This document shows, one piece after another, positions 7,813-15,822 of a stretch of 59,361 nucleotides of DNA. The stretch's first letter is position 1. Each line of letters opens with the position of its first letter. The stretch is taken from assembly GCA_002816585.1 (NCBI GenBank), contig MUCT01000022.1, positions 1-59,361 on the forward strand, read 5' to 3'. The notes beneath the pieces were generated by a model. The model worked only from the letters and a program-made list of their open reading frames with translations. It did no database searches and had not been told where the DNA came from. The stretch is from SAR202 cluster bacterium Io17-Chloro-G6 (GTDB lineage Bacteria; Chloroflexota; Dehalococcoidia; UBA3495). The position numbers and the translations under genes were made by a program.

Positions 7813-8709
7813 ATGGCAGAGATTGGAAGGCTACTCACGGCGATGGTTACCCCGTTTGACGACAAGGGTGAGGTCGACTACGAGCAGGCCAAGAAACTCG
7901 CCCATGCCCTTCTCGACTCAGGCAGCGACGGCGTGGTCGTTTCCGGCACCACCGGCGAATCGCCCACCCTGACCACCAGCGAGAAGATGCGTCTGTTCGG
8001 CGAGATCAAAGAATCGGTGGGAACCAAGGGCGTTGTCATCGCCGGAACCGGGACTTATAACACCGCCGAGAGCATCGAACTAAGCCAGGAAGCGGAGAAG
8101 CAAGGTGTCGACGGCCTGCTACTGGTGGTGCCTTACTACAACAAACCACCCCAGGAAGGGATGTACCAGCACTTCAAATCCATCGCGGGCAAGACCAACC
8201 TGCCATGCATCGTCTATAACATCATGGGACGTACCGGCGTGAACATGACCGACGAGACCACGATGCGGTTGAGCGAGATCGACAATATCGTAGGAACCAA
8301 GGAAGCCAGCGGCGACATGAACCAGATCGCCCGCATAATCGACGGCGCCACTCCTGGATTCAAGGTCTGGAGCGGCGACGACAACCAGACCTTCTTGATC
8401 ATGTCCCTGGGCGGCTGGGGTGTGGTTAGCGTGGTGTCGCACCTGGTCGGAAGCCAGATCAAGCATATGATGGGCCTGCTGCTGGAGGGCGACGTTGAAG
8501 GCGCCGCCTCCGAGCACCGCCGTCTGCTCCCCATCTTCCTGGGCATGTTCACCGAGTCCAATCCCATACCGGTGAAATACGCCGTGAACCACATCGGTCT
8601 CAATGTTGGGGGACCCAGATTGCCTCTGGTGCCCGCCAGTGAAAAGGCCGTGGTCCAGATCGAAAATTTGCTGGACCGCTACGAGATCGACCTGCCGGTA
8701 TCCGCCTAA
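7813..8709 (+). CDS. dapA: 4-hydroxy-tetrahydrodipicolinate synthase
   Basis: This 298-residue TIM-barrel aldolase condenses pyruvate with aspartate semialdehyde at the entry to diaminopimelate synthesis. The Schiff-base lysine is in GTKEASGD (Lys163). The catalytic tyrosine is in VYNIMGRTG (Tyr135), followed by the substrate-binding Arg140. The GTTGES motif near residues 45-50 and PYYNKPPQEG near 107 are also present. Length and motifs are normal. The start is fixed by AGGAGGCGG just before the ATG. It belongs functionally with dapB and asd, which lie 2.7 kb upstream across an unrelated insertion. Confidence 0.96.
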   Translation: MAEIGRLLTAMVTPFDDKGEVDYEQAKKLAHALLDSGSDGVVVSGTTGESPTLTTSEKMRLFGEIKESVGTKGVVIAGTGTYNTAESIELSQEAEKQGVDGLLLVVPYYNKPPQEGMYQHFKSIAGKTNLPCIVYNIMGRTGVNMTDETTMRLSEIDNIVGTKEASGDMNQIARIIDGATPGFKVWSGDDNQTFLIMSLGGWGVVSVVSHLVGSQIKHMMGLLLEGDVEGAASEHRRLLPIFLGMFTESNPIPVKYAVNHIGLNVGGPRLPLVPASEKAVVQIENLLDRYEIDLPVSA

Positions 8710-8715
8710 CAATAC

Positions 8716-8743
8716 GTAGGGGCGGGTTTCCAACCCGCCCTAG
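8716..8743. repeat. Dispersed palindrome, GTAGGGGCGGGTTT family (copy 2)
   Basis: GTAGGGGCGGGTTT is followed by an imperfect reverse complement that ends CCCGCCCTAG, one C shorter than copy 1. It starts 7 bases after the dapA stop and could act as a 3'-end stabiliser or bidirectional terminator. Confidence 0.8.
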
Positions 8744-8846
8744 AGCTCGTCAACCAGGCTCCTGCAGGCCAACACCTTAATGGACCCACATAGCATTCCC
8801 CCACGGCCTCTTCCTTTCGACAAACAACCACGGTGCTAATGTAAAA

Positions 8847-8872
8847 GGGCAGGTTAGAAACCTGCCCCTACG
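8847..8872. repeat. Dispersed palindrome, divergent member (copy 3)
   Basis: GGGCAGGTT and AACCTGCCC are separated by AGA, and the right arm extends to CCCCTACG. It is a shorter relative of the 3024 repeat. It lies between the convergent genes dapA and purA. Confidence 0.7.
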
Positions 8873-8919
8873 TGGGCCTGACGCCATACACCAAGGTCAA
8901 AAAATGGTTTAATGCCAGG

Positions 8920-10206
8920 CTAATCGAAGACCGGCTCCACCTGGATCGTTTCGCCTCGGCTTGGGCCGGTGGATATGATTTGGACTCGGCACCCCACAAG
9001 TTCTTCGATCCTTTTCACGTAGTCCAAGGCGTTCTTCGGAAGCTGCGACAGCTTGGTGGCGCTGGCGGTTGGTTGGTCCCAACCTGGCAGCTCCTCATAC
9101 ACCGGCTGGCAACGAGCCAGCAATCCCGTGTTTGCCGGGAACCGGTCCACGCGATCTCCGTTCACCGTGTAGCCCACACACACCTTAACCGACTCGAAGT
9201 CGTCCAGGATATCCAGACGGGTCAACACGATTCCGGTGAACCCATTGACCAACTGGCTATACTTCGCGGCTACTCCGTCGAACCAGCCGATGCGCCGCGC
9301 CCGGCCGGTGGTCACGCCGAACTCTTGGGCCTTCTCCCGTATCTCTGCAGCCTCATCCTCGTCAATTTCCGATGGCATTGGCCCGCTGCCCACCCGGGTC
9401 GAATAGGCCTTGAACACGCCCAGCACTCCCTTTATGGCCTGGGGGTTCAACCCCAGCCCGGTACAGGCGCCGCCGATGGATGGCGACGAAGAAGTCACAT
9501 AGGGATAAGAACCGTGGTCGATGTCCAGCAAGGTGCCCTGCGCGCCTTCCAACAATACCCTCTTTCCCTGAGAGAGCAGGTCCTGGACCAACTGCTCGGT
9601 CGCCATGGCATAGGGCGCCAGTTGCTCACCCCAAAGACGGCACTTAGCCAGAACGTCGTCCAAAACCAGCGGTTCGCCCCCGTAGATCTTGGTGATCAGA
9701 GCGTTCTTGTGTTTCAGGGTTCGTTCTAGCATGGGCTCCAGTGCATCCCAATCCAACAGGTCGCCGACCCTAATTCCCATGCGGCCCGTCTTGTCCATAT
9801 AGGCAGGGCCAATGCCACGGCCGGTGGTGCCAATGGCAGCCTCGCCTCTGGCTTGCTCTTCCAGATTGTCGAGGAGCACGTGATAGGGCATGATGATGTG
9901 GGCACGCTCGCTGATGTAGAGTCGGCTGGTGTCTATGCCCCGTGCTGCAATCTCGGCGAGTTCGCCGACCAACACATCAGGGTCGACCACCACGCCGTTG
10001 CCGATGATCCCGTACGCATTTGGCCAGCAGATGCCGGATGGCACCAGATGCAACTGAAAAGTGCCCTTGTCGTTGACGACTGTATGTCCGGCGTTGTTGC
10101 CTCCCGCATAACGGACCACACCATCAACATCGCCAGCAAGATAGTCGATTACCTTCCCTTTGCCCTCATCGCCCCACTGGCCGCCAATCACCGCGTATGC
10201 CGGCAT
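8920..10206 (-). CDS. purA: Adenylosuccinate synthetase
   Basis: This 428-residue enzyme converts IMP, aspartate and GTP to adenylosuccinate, the first step from IMP to AMP. The N-terminal GTP-binding signature GGQWGDEGKGK (residues 8-18) is intact. So are the family segments NNAGHTVV and GTTGRGIGPAYMDK, and QGTLLDIDHGSYPYVTSS in the middle of the protein. Length is normal. The start at 10206 is supported by the conserved N-terminus MPAYAVIGGQWG. It is convergent with dapA and divergent from the yqeY-like gene. Confidence 0.97.
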   Translation of the reverse strand: MPAYAVIGGQWGDEGKGKVIDYLAGDVDGVVRYAGGNNAGHTVVNDKGTFQLHLVPSGICWPNAYGIIGNGVVVDPDVLVGELAEIAARGIDTSRLYISERAHIIMPYHVLLDNLEEQARGEAAIGTTGRGIGPAYMDKTGRMGIRVGDLLDWDALEPMLERTLKHKNALITKIYGGEPLVLDDVLAKCRLWGEQLAPYAMATEQLVQDLLSQGKRVLLEGAQGTLLDIDHGSYPYVTSSSPSIGGACTGLGLNPQAIKGVLGVFKAYSTRVGSGPMPSEIDEDEAAEIREKAQEFGVTTGRARRIGWFDGVAAKYSQLVNGFTGIVLTRLDILDDFESVKVCVGYTVNGDRVDRFPANTGLLARCQPVYEELPGWDQPTASATKLSQLPKNALDYVKRIEELVGCRVQIISTGPSRGETIQVEPVFD

Positions 10207-10267
10207 CCTTAAAAGCCCGCCTTACAAAAAAACATACCCGTCCCCAGGTAGGGGATAGAGCTACACG

Positions 10268-10276
10268 AGTATATCA
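10268..10276 (-). promoter_or_regulatory. Candidate extended -10 promoter for purA
   Basis: On the minus strand TGATATACT (a TG-n-TATACT extended -10) lies about 60 bases upstream of purA. Between it and the start codon are a small CCCC-TACCT-GGGG hairpin and, 9 bases later, a run of seven T, which could form a weak attenuator. Confidence 0.4.
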
Positions 10277-10371
10277 AAATCATTTTCCATGGGGAAGGCA
10301 AGTAAACGGGTACCCGTTACGATTCCAGAGCCATCATTTCCGGCGGCGCCCATGGCCGTCCGGCTGCCAAA

Positions 10372-10401
10372 TTGACACCCAATTTAGACGCCGACTATAA
10401 C
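10372..10401 (+). promoter_or_regulatory. Promoter for the yqeY-like gene and purQ
   Basis: A perfect TTGACA at 10372-10377 and TATAAC at 10396-10401 with an 18-base spacer lie about 100 bases upstream of the 150-residue gene. This is a near-consensus sigma-70 promoter. Confidence 0.7.
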
Positions 10402-10504
10402 CGCCGCCCCCGCCTAGGGAGTAGAATAGGCATACGGACTACGGGGTCAAATCAAACTGGCCCGGACCAACCCAGCCAAGTTAATCAGGAACAGAGTCTT
10501 AATC

Positions 10505-10957
10505 ATGGCCCTCAGAGAAAAACTGGAAGAAGACATCATCGCTTCAATGCGCAACCACGACCAGGCCCGCTTGGACGCCTTGCGTTTCTTGAAATTCGCC
10601 GTTCAGGCTGTCGAGAAAGAGCAAAAGAAGGAACTAGATGATGCCGGCATGATCGAGGTGGCCACCAAACAAGCCAGCGACCGCCGCGACAGCATAAAAG
10701 CCTTCCAGGAAGGCGGCCGGGACACCATGGCGGCCAAAGAAGCGGCTGAACTCAAGATTCTGGAAGAATTTCTCCCGCCCCAGATGAGCGCTGAAGACCT
10801 AGCCCAACTGATAAAGGACACCGCCGCTGAAGTTGGCGCCGCCTCTCCTCAGGACAAGGGAAAGCTCATGGGCAAGCTAATGCCCCAGGTGCGCGGCAAG
10901 GCCGATGGGACCGTCGTGAACCAGATGGCCACCGAATACCTGGAGTCTCTGGCCTAA
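10505..10957 (+). CDS. GatB/YqeY domain-containing protein
   Basis: This 150-residue all-helical protein is of the YqeY type, which resembles the tRNA-binding C-terminal domain of the GatB amidotransferase subunit. The family signature LRFLKFAVQAVEKEQ...L lies near residues 26-45 and EFLPPQMS near 90. The C-terminal DKGKLMGKLMPQVRGKADG is typical. The exact role of free-standing YqeY is not established; a link to tRNA-dependent amidation is inferred from homology. Its stop overlaps the purQ start (TAATG), so the two are translationally coupled. Confidence 0.9.
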   Translation: MALREKLEEDIIASMRNHDQARLDALRFLKFAVQAVEKEQKKELDDAGMIEVATKQASDRRDSIKAFQEGGRDTMAAKEAAELKILEEFLPPQMSAEDLAQLIKDTAAEVGAASPQDKGKLMGKLMPQVRGKADGTVVNQMATEYLESLA

Positions 10958-11652
10958 TGCGATTCGGAATCTTGGTTTTCCCAGGCACCTGGAGCGACAC
11001 CGACTGTTACTACCAGGTAAAGAACATCCTGGGCCAGGACGCCGAGTACGTATGGCACCAGGAAACCAGCCTGGACAGCTTCGATTCGGTCATCCTGCCA
11101 GGCGGTTTCTCGTACGGCGACTACCTGCGGCCCGGGGCCATGGCCCGGTTCTCCCCGGTGATGGACGCCCTGAATAAGTTTGTTGATTCAGGAAGGACCG
11201 CAATCGGCATCTGCAACGGCTTCCAGATACTTTGCGAATCGGGCCTCCTTCCCGGCGCTTTGCTGCCCAACCAGCACCTGGAGTACCGCTGTCAATGGAC
11301 GCAACTGCGAACGGAGCGTGCCGACACTCCCTTCACCCTGTCCTGTAGGCAGGGTCAGCTTTTAAGCGTGCCTGTCTCCCACGGAGAAGGCAACTACTTC
11401 GCCGACACTGCCACTCTGGCCCAGCTTGAAGAGGAGGGGCGGGTGCTCTTCCGGTACTGCGACGCCTCGGGCCAGGCCACTGAGGAAGCCAACCCCAACG
11501 GCTCGGCCAACAACATCGCCGGCATCATCAACGAAGCGGGCAATGTGCTGGGAATGATGCCCCACCCCGAACGTAGCTGCGAAGCCATCTTGGGCAGCAC
11601 CGACGGTAACCTGATCTTCGAGTCCATCATCGACAGCTGTAGGAAGTCCTAG
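10957..11652 (+). CDS. purQ: Phosphoribosylformylglycinamidine synthase, glutaminase subunit
   Basis: This 231-residue class I glutamine amidotransferase supplies ammonia to PurL in the fourth step of purine synthesis. The nucleophile cysteine is in GICNGFQ (Cys86), and the other triad residues are in MPHPERS (His203, Glu205). PGGFSYGDYLRPGAMA near residues 48-63 is typical of PurQ. The ATG overlaps the stop of the upstream yqeY-like gene by one base. purS and purL are not in the window, so the complex must be encoded elsewhere. Confidence 0.95.
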   Translation: MRFGILVFPGTWSDTDCYYQVKNILGQDAEYVWHQETSLDSFDSVILPGGFSYGDYLRPGAMARFSPVMDALNKFVDSGRTAIGICNGFQILCESGLLPGALLPNQHLEYRCQWTQLRTERADTPFTLSCRQGQLLSVPVSHGEGNYFADTATLAQLEEEGRVLFRYCDASGQATEEANPNGSANNIAGIINEAGNVLGMMPHPERSCEAILGSTDGNLIFESIIDSCRKS

Positions 11653-11745
11653 CCGGCCGTTGGCCCAGGGGACCGTGATCGCTGTCGTCGGAGCCCTTCT
11701 GTTCGCACGGGGCAGCAGGTTGTGAACTGGTAGGCGCGGTAAACT

Positions 11746-12639
11746 ATGGCAGCGATCGCATTGTCTCTGTTGTCGGGCCTCGGGTTCGGCAGCGCCGCCG
11801 TCCTCGCCAGGTTCGGCATGCAAGGCATGAGCCCTCTGCCAAGCACCCTAGTCTCGGTGGTCGTCAGCTTCTGCCCCACGGTCATTCTGGCCCTCATCTT
11901 CGCCCTCTCCGACATCAAGGATCTGCCGCCAGTGGCTCTGGGCTGGTTCTTTTTACTGGGGGTGGTCAATTTCCTTGGAGGACGCACCTCCAGCTACCAA
12001 GCCATCGGGCGTATCGGCGCGTCCCGGACTGCCGCCATCCAAAGCACGGCGGCAGTATTCGCGTCCATCTTCGCCATGACCATTACGGGTGAGCGCCCAC
12101 ATTTCGTGGTGCTACTGGGCACATTGACCGTGGTCACCGGCCTCACCGCGGCCCTTGGTCCTTCCATCCGCGAGGGTATCATCCATAACCGGGGGGTACT
12201 CATTGGGTACGGCCTGGCCTTGCTAGCCGCCGCCTCCTACGGCGGCACCAATGTCATCGCCAAAGAACTCACACTTGAATATGGGTCCCCGTTGATGGTC
12301 TCGGCCTTCGGGCTGCTCTTCGGCATCATCGTGCTCTGGCCTCTGGCCGGACTGAACACGGTCCGTGAAGTCCGGGAGTCCAAAGCAAGCCCGCGGTTCG
12401 CCCTGTCGGCCGGCTTCTCCGGGCTGGCCGCGGCCGCCGGTGTGATCTGCCTCTACTACGCCCTGCAACGCGCCGATGTGACCGTGGTCTCGCCCATCGT
12501 GTCCACCAACCCCATATTCACCTTGATCCTGGCCCAGATCTTCATCTCGCGAATGGAAAACCTGACCAAGTGGCTGTTCTTGGGTGTCGGCGTCACGGTC
12601 GCCGGGGTGATCATAGTGTCATTGGGAAGCACGCTCTAA
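11746..12639 (+). CDS. EamA/DMT-family transporter
   Basis: This 297-residue integral membrane protein has about ten hydrophobic helices arranged as two homologous halves of the EamA type. The first half begins at the N-terminus and the second around residue 155 (GVLIGYGLALLAAASYGGTN). The last helix ends at the C-terminus. Members of the drug/metabolite transporter superfamily export amino acids, metabolites or drugs; the substrate here cannot be told. It starts 93 bases after purQ with only a weak ribosome binding site. Confidence 0.85.
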   Translation: MAAIALSLLSGLGFGSAAVLARFGMQGMSPLPSTLVSVVVSFCPTVILALIFALSDIKDLPPVALGWFFLLGVVNFLGGRTSSYQAIGRIGASRTAAIQSTAAVFASIFAMTITGERPHFVVLLGTLTVVTGLTAALGPSIREGIIHNRGVLIGYGLALLAAASYGGTNVIAKELTLEYGSPLMVSAFGLLFGIIVLWPLAGLNTVREVRESKASPRFALSAGFSGLAAAAGVICLYYALQRADVTVVSPIVSTNPIFTLILAQIFISRMENLTKWLFLGVGVTVAGVIIVSLGSTL

Positions 12640-12756
12640 AGCCCGGTTCCTGCGTCCAATGCCCCGCGCCTGCCCAAGGCCGCCCCTTTGTGGCATAATT
12701 GGGCACAACCCCCTCGCGAGAAGAACCGGCGTAATCCCCTTAGGCAAAGGAGTCTC

Positions 12757-13158
12757 ATGCCAGGAAAGATTAAGACGAAACAGATCAACCACGTGACCAC
12801 CATGGTCAAGGACACCGCCCGGGCCATGAAGTTCTACAACGAACTGCTGGGAATCAAGCAGATAGAGAGCCAAGTCGCCAACCCGGAGATCACCTGGCTG
12901 CAACTGGACAACGGCATCATGGTGCACCTGATCGAGACTCCAGAAGCCCCGGTGAAGCCGGAGAATACCCACCACGCTTTTGAGGTCGAGGACTTCGAGG
13001 GCACCATGGCGGTACTTGAGGAGAACGGGTATGAGATCACGCGCCACGGCGTCCGGTTCGACGGCCAAGCCTTCATGTTCACCCACGACCCAGATGGCAA
13101 CCGGGTGGAGTTCTGCACCGGCTCCGGCTATTTCCCAGCCCCCGGCCGCCCCTCCTAG
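12757..13158 (+). CDS. Single-domain VOC (glyoxalase-like) protein
   Basis: This 133-residue vicinal-oxygen-chelate fold protein contains INHVTTMVKD near residue 8 and a C-terminal FTHDPDGNRVEF typical of glyoxalase/dioxygenase relatives. Candidate metal ligands are the His in the first motif, a His in MVHLIE, a His in THHAFEV and the Glu in RVEF. The ATG at 12757 follows AAAGGAG at ideal spacing, so the longer open frame from 12688 is not used. The substrate cannot be predicted. It lies immediately upstream of a second, tandem VOC gene. Confidence 0.85.
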   Translation: MPGKIKTKQINHVTTMVKDTARAMKFYNELLGIKQIESQVANPEITWLQLDNGIMVHLIETPEAPVKPENTHHAFEVEDFEGTMAVLEENGYEITRHGVRFDGQAFMFTHDPDGNRVEFCTGSGYFPAPGRPS

Positions 13159-13242
13159 CCGGCTAAGCCGGGTTGTCTAACGAATGGAGACTACGTCAAA
13201 TCCGTTAACCTTCGCACGTTTGATTGTGCTTAAGGAGACATT

Positions 13243-14061
13243 GTGTTCGACAAAATTCAACACATCGGATATCTGACCCCGGACCTTGACGCTGCCATCG
13301 CCTGGTTCGAAAAATCATTTGGCGCCAACAACGCCGGAGGAGGCACGTTGGTCAAGACTTATGCCTTGCCCAGCGGCGGACGCAATGCCTACGTGCGCTT
13401 TGGCAACGCCGAGGCCGAGTTGCTTGAACCAGAAGACAAGTCCGGCCTCGCCAGCGATGTTCTCACCATGCACCATGTTGGATATGTTGTAGCCGACATC
13501 GAGAGGTCCGCTGACGAACTCACCGCCCGTGGATTCAAGTTCGCCGCCGACAAGCCGTTCACCAATGTGTTTGGCCAGCAGGTCTTCTACTTCGACGCCT
13601 CAACCACAAACGGTGTAATGATTCACCTAACCCAATTGCCCGCCCAACCGGATGCCGGAGGCGCCGGGACCGGCCTTGAAGTTGAGCGCATCGTTCACGC
13701 GGGCTACCGGGTGAAGAACCTAGATGAAGCAATCAATTGGTACGTTGAAAAGTTCGACGGCGAACACATCGGCGGTGGCGCTTCCAGAAGCGGCGGGCGC
13801 AACGCGTTCGTGAACTTCGGTCAGGTCCAAGTGGAACTCATAGAGCCCGGGGATCCGGCCAGCATGGGCGGCGGCCATGTGATGGACCACGTTGGTTATG
13901 CGGTTGGCGACATACCGTCCTGCATGGGCGAATGCCAGGCACACGGGCTGAATTTCGTCGCCGACGCGCCCATCACCAACTCGGTCGGACAGCAGGTCCT
14001 GTACTTCGAAACCGACACCAGCATGGGTTCGCGGATGCACCTGACCCGGCTGCCGGACTAA
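13243..14061 (+). CDS. Tandem VOC-domain protein, methylmalonyl-CoA epimerase-like
   Basis: This 272-residue protein consists of two clearly homologous VOC domains, about residues 1-135 and 145-272. Both contain HxGY near their start, SGGRNA followed by a VELIEP/AELLEP segment, HHVGYVV or DHVGYAV, and GQQV followed by YF and a closing HLTxLP. The internal similarity shows a gene-internal duplication. Both domains keep candidate metal ligands, so both could be active. The GTG start follows AAGGAG. The family includes methylmalonyl-CoA epimerases and extradiol dioxygenases, and the substrate is open. Confidence 0.85.
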   Translation: MFDKIQHIGYLTPDLDAAIAWFEKSFGANNAGGGTLVKTYALPSGGRNAYVRFGNAEAELLEPEDKSGLASDVLTMHHVGYVVADIERSADELTARGFKFAADKPFTNVFGQQVFYFDASTTNGVMIHLTQLPAQPDAGGAGTGLEVERIVHAGYRVKNLDEAINWYVEKFDGEHIGGGASRSGGRNAFVNFGQVQVELIEPGDPASMGGGHVMDHVGYAVGDIPSCMGECQAHGLNFVADAPITNSVGQQVLYFETDTSMGSRMHLTRLPD

Positions 14062-14092
14062 ACCCGTGGCCGGTCTGCTGGGGTCTTAATGC

Positions 14093-14641
14093 ATGCTGGC
14101 AGACCACGTGCGCAACATCATCTTGGTGGGCTTCATGGCCTCGGGCAAGAGCAGCGTGGGGTGGGCGCTCTCTGGTATCTGCGGCTGGCCCCAGGTCGAC
14201 GCCGACGACGAGATTGTATCCAGGGCCGGGAAACCCATCGCCGACATATTCCGGGACTCGGGAGAGGTCGCCTTTAGAGAACTGGAGCGCAAGGTGATAA
14301 AAGATCTGTGCGGGACGAGCGGGCGCATCATCTCCGGGGGCGGAGGGTCCTTCGTAGACGAGGAGAACCGCCGTATCATGCTGGACTGCGGAACAGTCTT
14401 TTATCTCAGCGCTCGTCCTGAAACCATCCATCAGCGAGTGACCGGAGGAAACCCCAATGCGCCGGTGCGGCCACTGCTGGGAGCCGGTCATCCGTTGGAT
14501 AGGATCAGAGAGTTGCTCGCTCAGCGGTCCCCTGCCTACTCCCAGGCCCACCACACGATTGAAACAGACGATATGTCCACGGGGCAGGTGGCTGACGCCA
14601 TCATGAAGATCTGCGGCCCTGCTGACGCGAATAACGCTTGA
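14093..14641 (+). CDS. aroK: Shikimate kinase
   Basis: This 182-residue P-loop kinase phosphorylates shikimate at the 3-hydroxyl. The Walker A motif GFMASGKSS (residues 13-21) is followed by DADDEI, with the shikimate-binding aspartate, and FRELERKVI. The GGGG motif (IISGGGGSF, where most members have GGG) is near residue 82. The lid region carries VRPLL. No strong ribosome binding site precedes the ATG at 14093. It ends 17 bases before aroB, the usual AroKB arrangement. Confidence 0.93.
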   Translation: MLADHVRNIILVGFMASGKSSVGWALSGICGWPQVDADDEIVSRAGKPIADIFRDSGEVAFRELERKVIKDLCGTSGRIISGGGGSFVDEENRRIMLDCGTVFYLSARPETIHQRVTGGNPNAPVRPLLGAGHPLDRIRELLAQRSPAYSQAHHTIETDDMSTGQVADAIMKICGPADANNA

Positions 14642-14658
14642 ATAACGGAGACTAGAAT

Positions 14659-15759
14659 ATGGCCGACGCAAACCTGGCGGCGGAAGTACACCATTCTGGC
14701 GGTTCCTATCCGGTCGTTGCCGGTTGGGGGATCATCGATAACCTGGGCGACCGGCTGGCGGGACTAGGGCTGACCAACACGGCCTATATCATCACCGACG
14801 AAAACGTGATGAATCCCTACGGCCGCAACGTTCAACGGGCGCTGCAGAAAAAGCGCATACCGGCCCACTGCTTCATCATCCCCGCCGGGGAGACCAGCAA
14901 GAGCTTCGAGTTGGCCCAAGGCATCTACAACTGGCTGGCGGGACTCAAGGCCGAGCGTGGACACTCCATCATCAGCGTTGGCGGCGGCGTGGCCGGAGAC
15001 CTGGGCGGGTTTGTCGCCGCCACCTACCTAAGGGGCATGCCCTTTGTGCAGGTGCCCACCAGCATGGCCGCCATGGTGGACGCGTCCATTGGAGGCAAAG
15101 TCGCGGTCAACCTGCCCCAGGCCAAAAACCTGGTGGGGGCCTTCTACCAGCCCAGGGGCGTGTTCGCCGACGTTCAAACCCTGTCTACGCTGGGAAGGCG
15201 GGAACTGGCCGAAGGTTGGGCCGAGGCCATCAAACACGGGTTCATCCTGGATGCCGGCCTGGTGGATGTGTTCGAAGAGCACGCCGAGGCGCTGATGGAC
15301 GTGGAGCCTGATATCTCCACCGAGGTCATCCGCCGCAGCATGGCCATCAAAGCCAACGTGGTCAGCCAAGACGAACGGGAGACCTTGGGCATCCGGATCA
15401 TGCTGAATTACGGACACACCATCGGTCATGCCTTGGAATCATCGACAGAGTACGGACGGTTCTTCCACGGCGAGGGCGTTGCCGTGGGGATGATGGGCGC
15501 CGCGTCCATGGCCCATGAGATGGGCTTGCACTCCCAAGAAATAGTGGACCGCCAGCGCCGCCTTTTGGAACGGTTCAACCTGCCCACCTCGGCCCAAGGA
15601 GTTCCGGTAACCGATGTACTGAACGGCATGTCCCTCGACAAAAAAAGCCAGGGCGGCTCCAACCGCTGGGTGATGCTCGAAGAAGTTGGCCGGTCAGTAG
15701 TCCGCAGCGACGTGCCCAAAGAGTTGGTGGAGAAGACCATCAGGGAACTGGTTAGCTAG
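14659..15759 (+). CDS. aroB: 3-dehydroquinate synthase
   Basis: This 366-residue NAD- and metal-dependent enzyme closes the first carbocycle of the shikimate pathway. The NAD-binding GGGVAGDLGGFVAATYLRG lies near residues 98-116 and the following VPTSMAAMVDASIGGK is intact. Metal ligands are in EAIKHG, in NYGHTIGHALE and in FFHGEGVAVGM. CGGAG precedes the ATG. Just after the TAG stop is a second, in-frame copy of the last 12 or so codons with different synonymous bases (see 15760-15822), a trace of recombination with another aroB allele. Confidence 0.96.
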   Translation: MADANLAAEVHHSGGSYPVVAGWGIIDNLGDRLAGLGLTNTAYIITDENVMNPYGRNVQRALQKKRIPAHCFIIPAGETSKSFELAQGIYNWLAGLKAERGHSIISVGGGVAGDLGGFVAATYLRGMPFVQVPTSMAAMVDASIGGKVAVNLPQAKNLVGAFYQPRGVFADVQTLSTLGRRELAEGWAEAIKHGFILDAGLVDVFEEHAEALMDVEPDISTEVIRRSMAIKANVVSQDERETLGIRIMLNYGHTIGHALESSTEYGRFFHGEGVAVGMMGAASMAHEMGLHSQEIVDRQRRLLERFNLPTSAQGVPVTDVLNGMSLDKKSQGGSNRWVMLEEVGRSVVRSDVPKELVEKTIRELVS

Positions 15760-15822
15760 TCATCAGCCAGAGCCAAAATTCAGAAACTTGTGGAGAAGAC
15801 GATTCGGGAGTTGGTCGGCTAG
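15760..15822 (+). pseudogene. In-frame remnant of a second aroB 3' end
   Basis: Directly after the aroB stop, 21 codons in the same frame end in KLVEKTIRELVG-stop, almost identical in protein to the genuine end ELVEKTIRELVS-stop. The codons differ at many third positions, so this is not a recent slippage duplication. It is probably the stump of a diverged aroB left by recombination or allele replacement. It overlaps the 3' end of the convergent TauE gene by 4 bases. Confidence 0.7.

Noticed and set aside
8872..9729. 285-codon plus-strand frame
   Set aside because: It is antisense to purA, whose motifs are complete. It is a typical shadow of a GC-rich gene.
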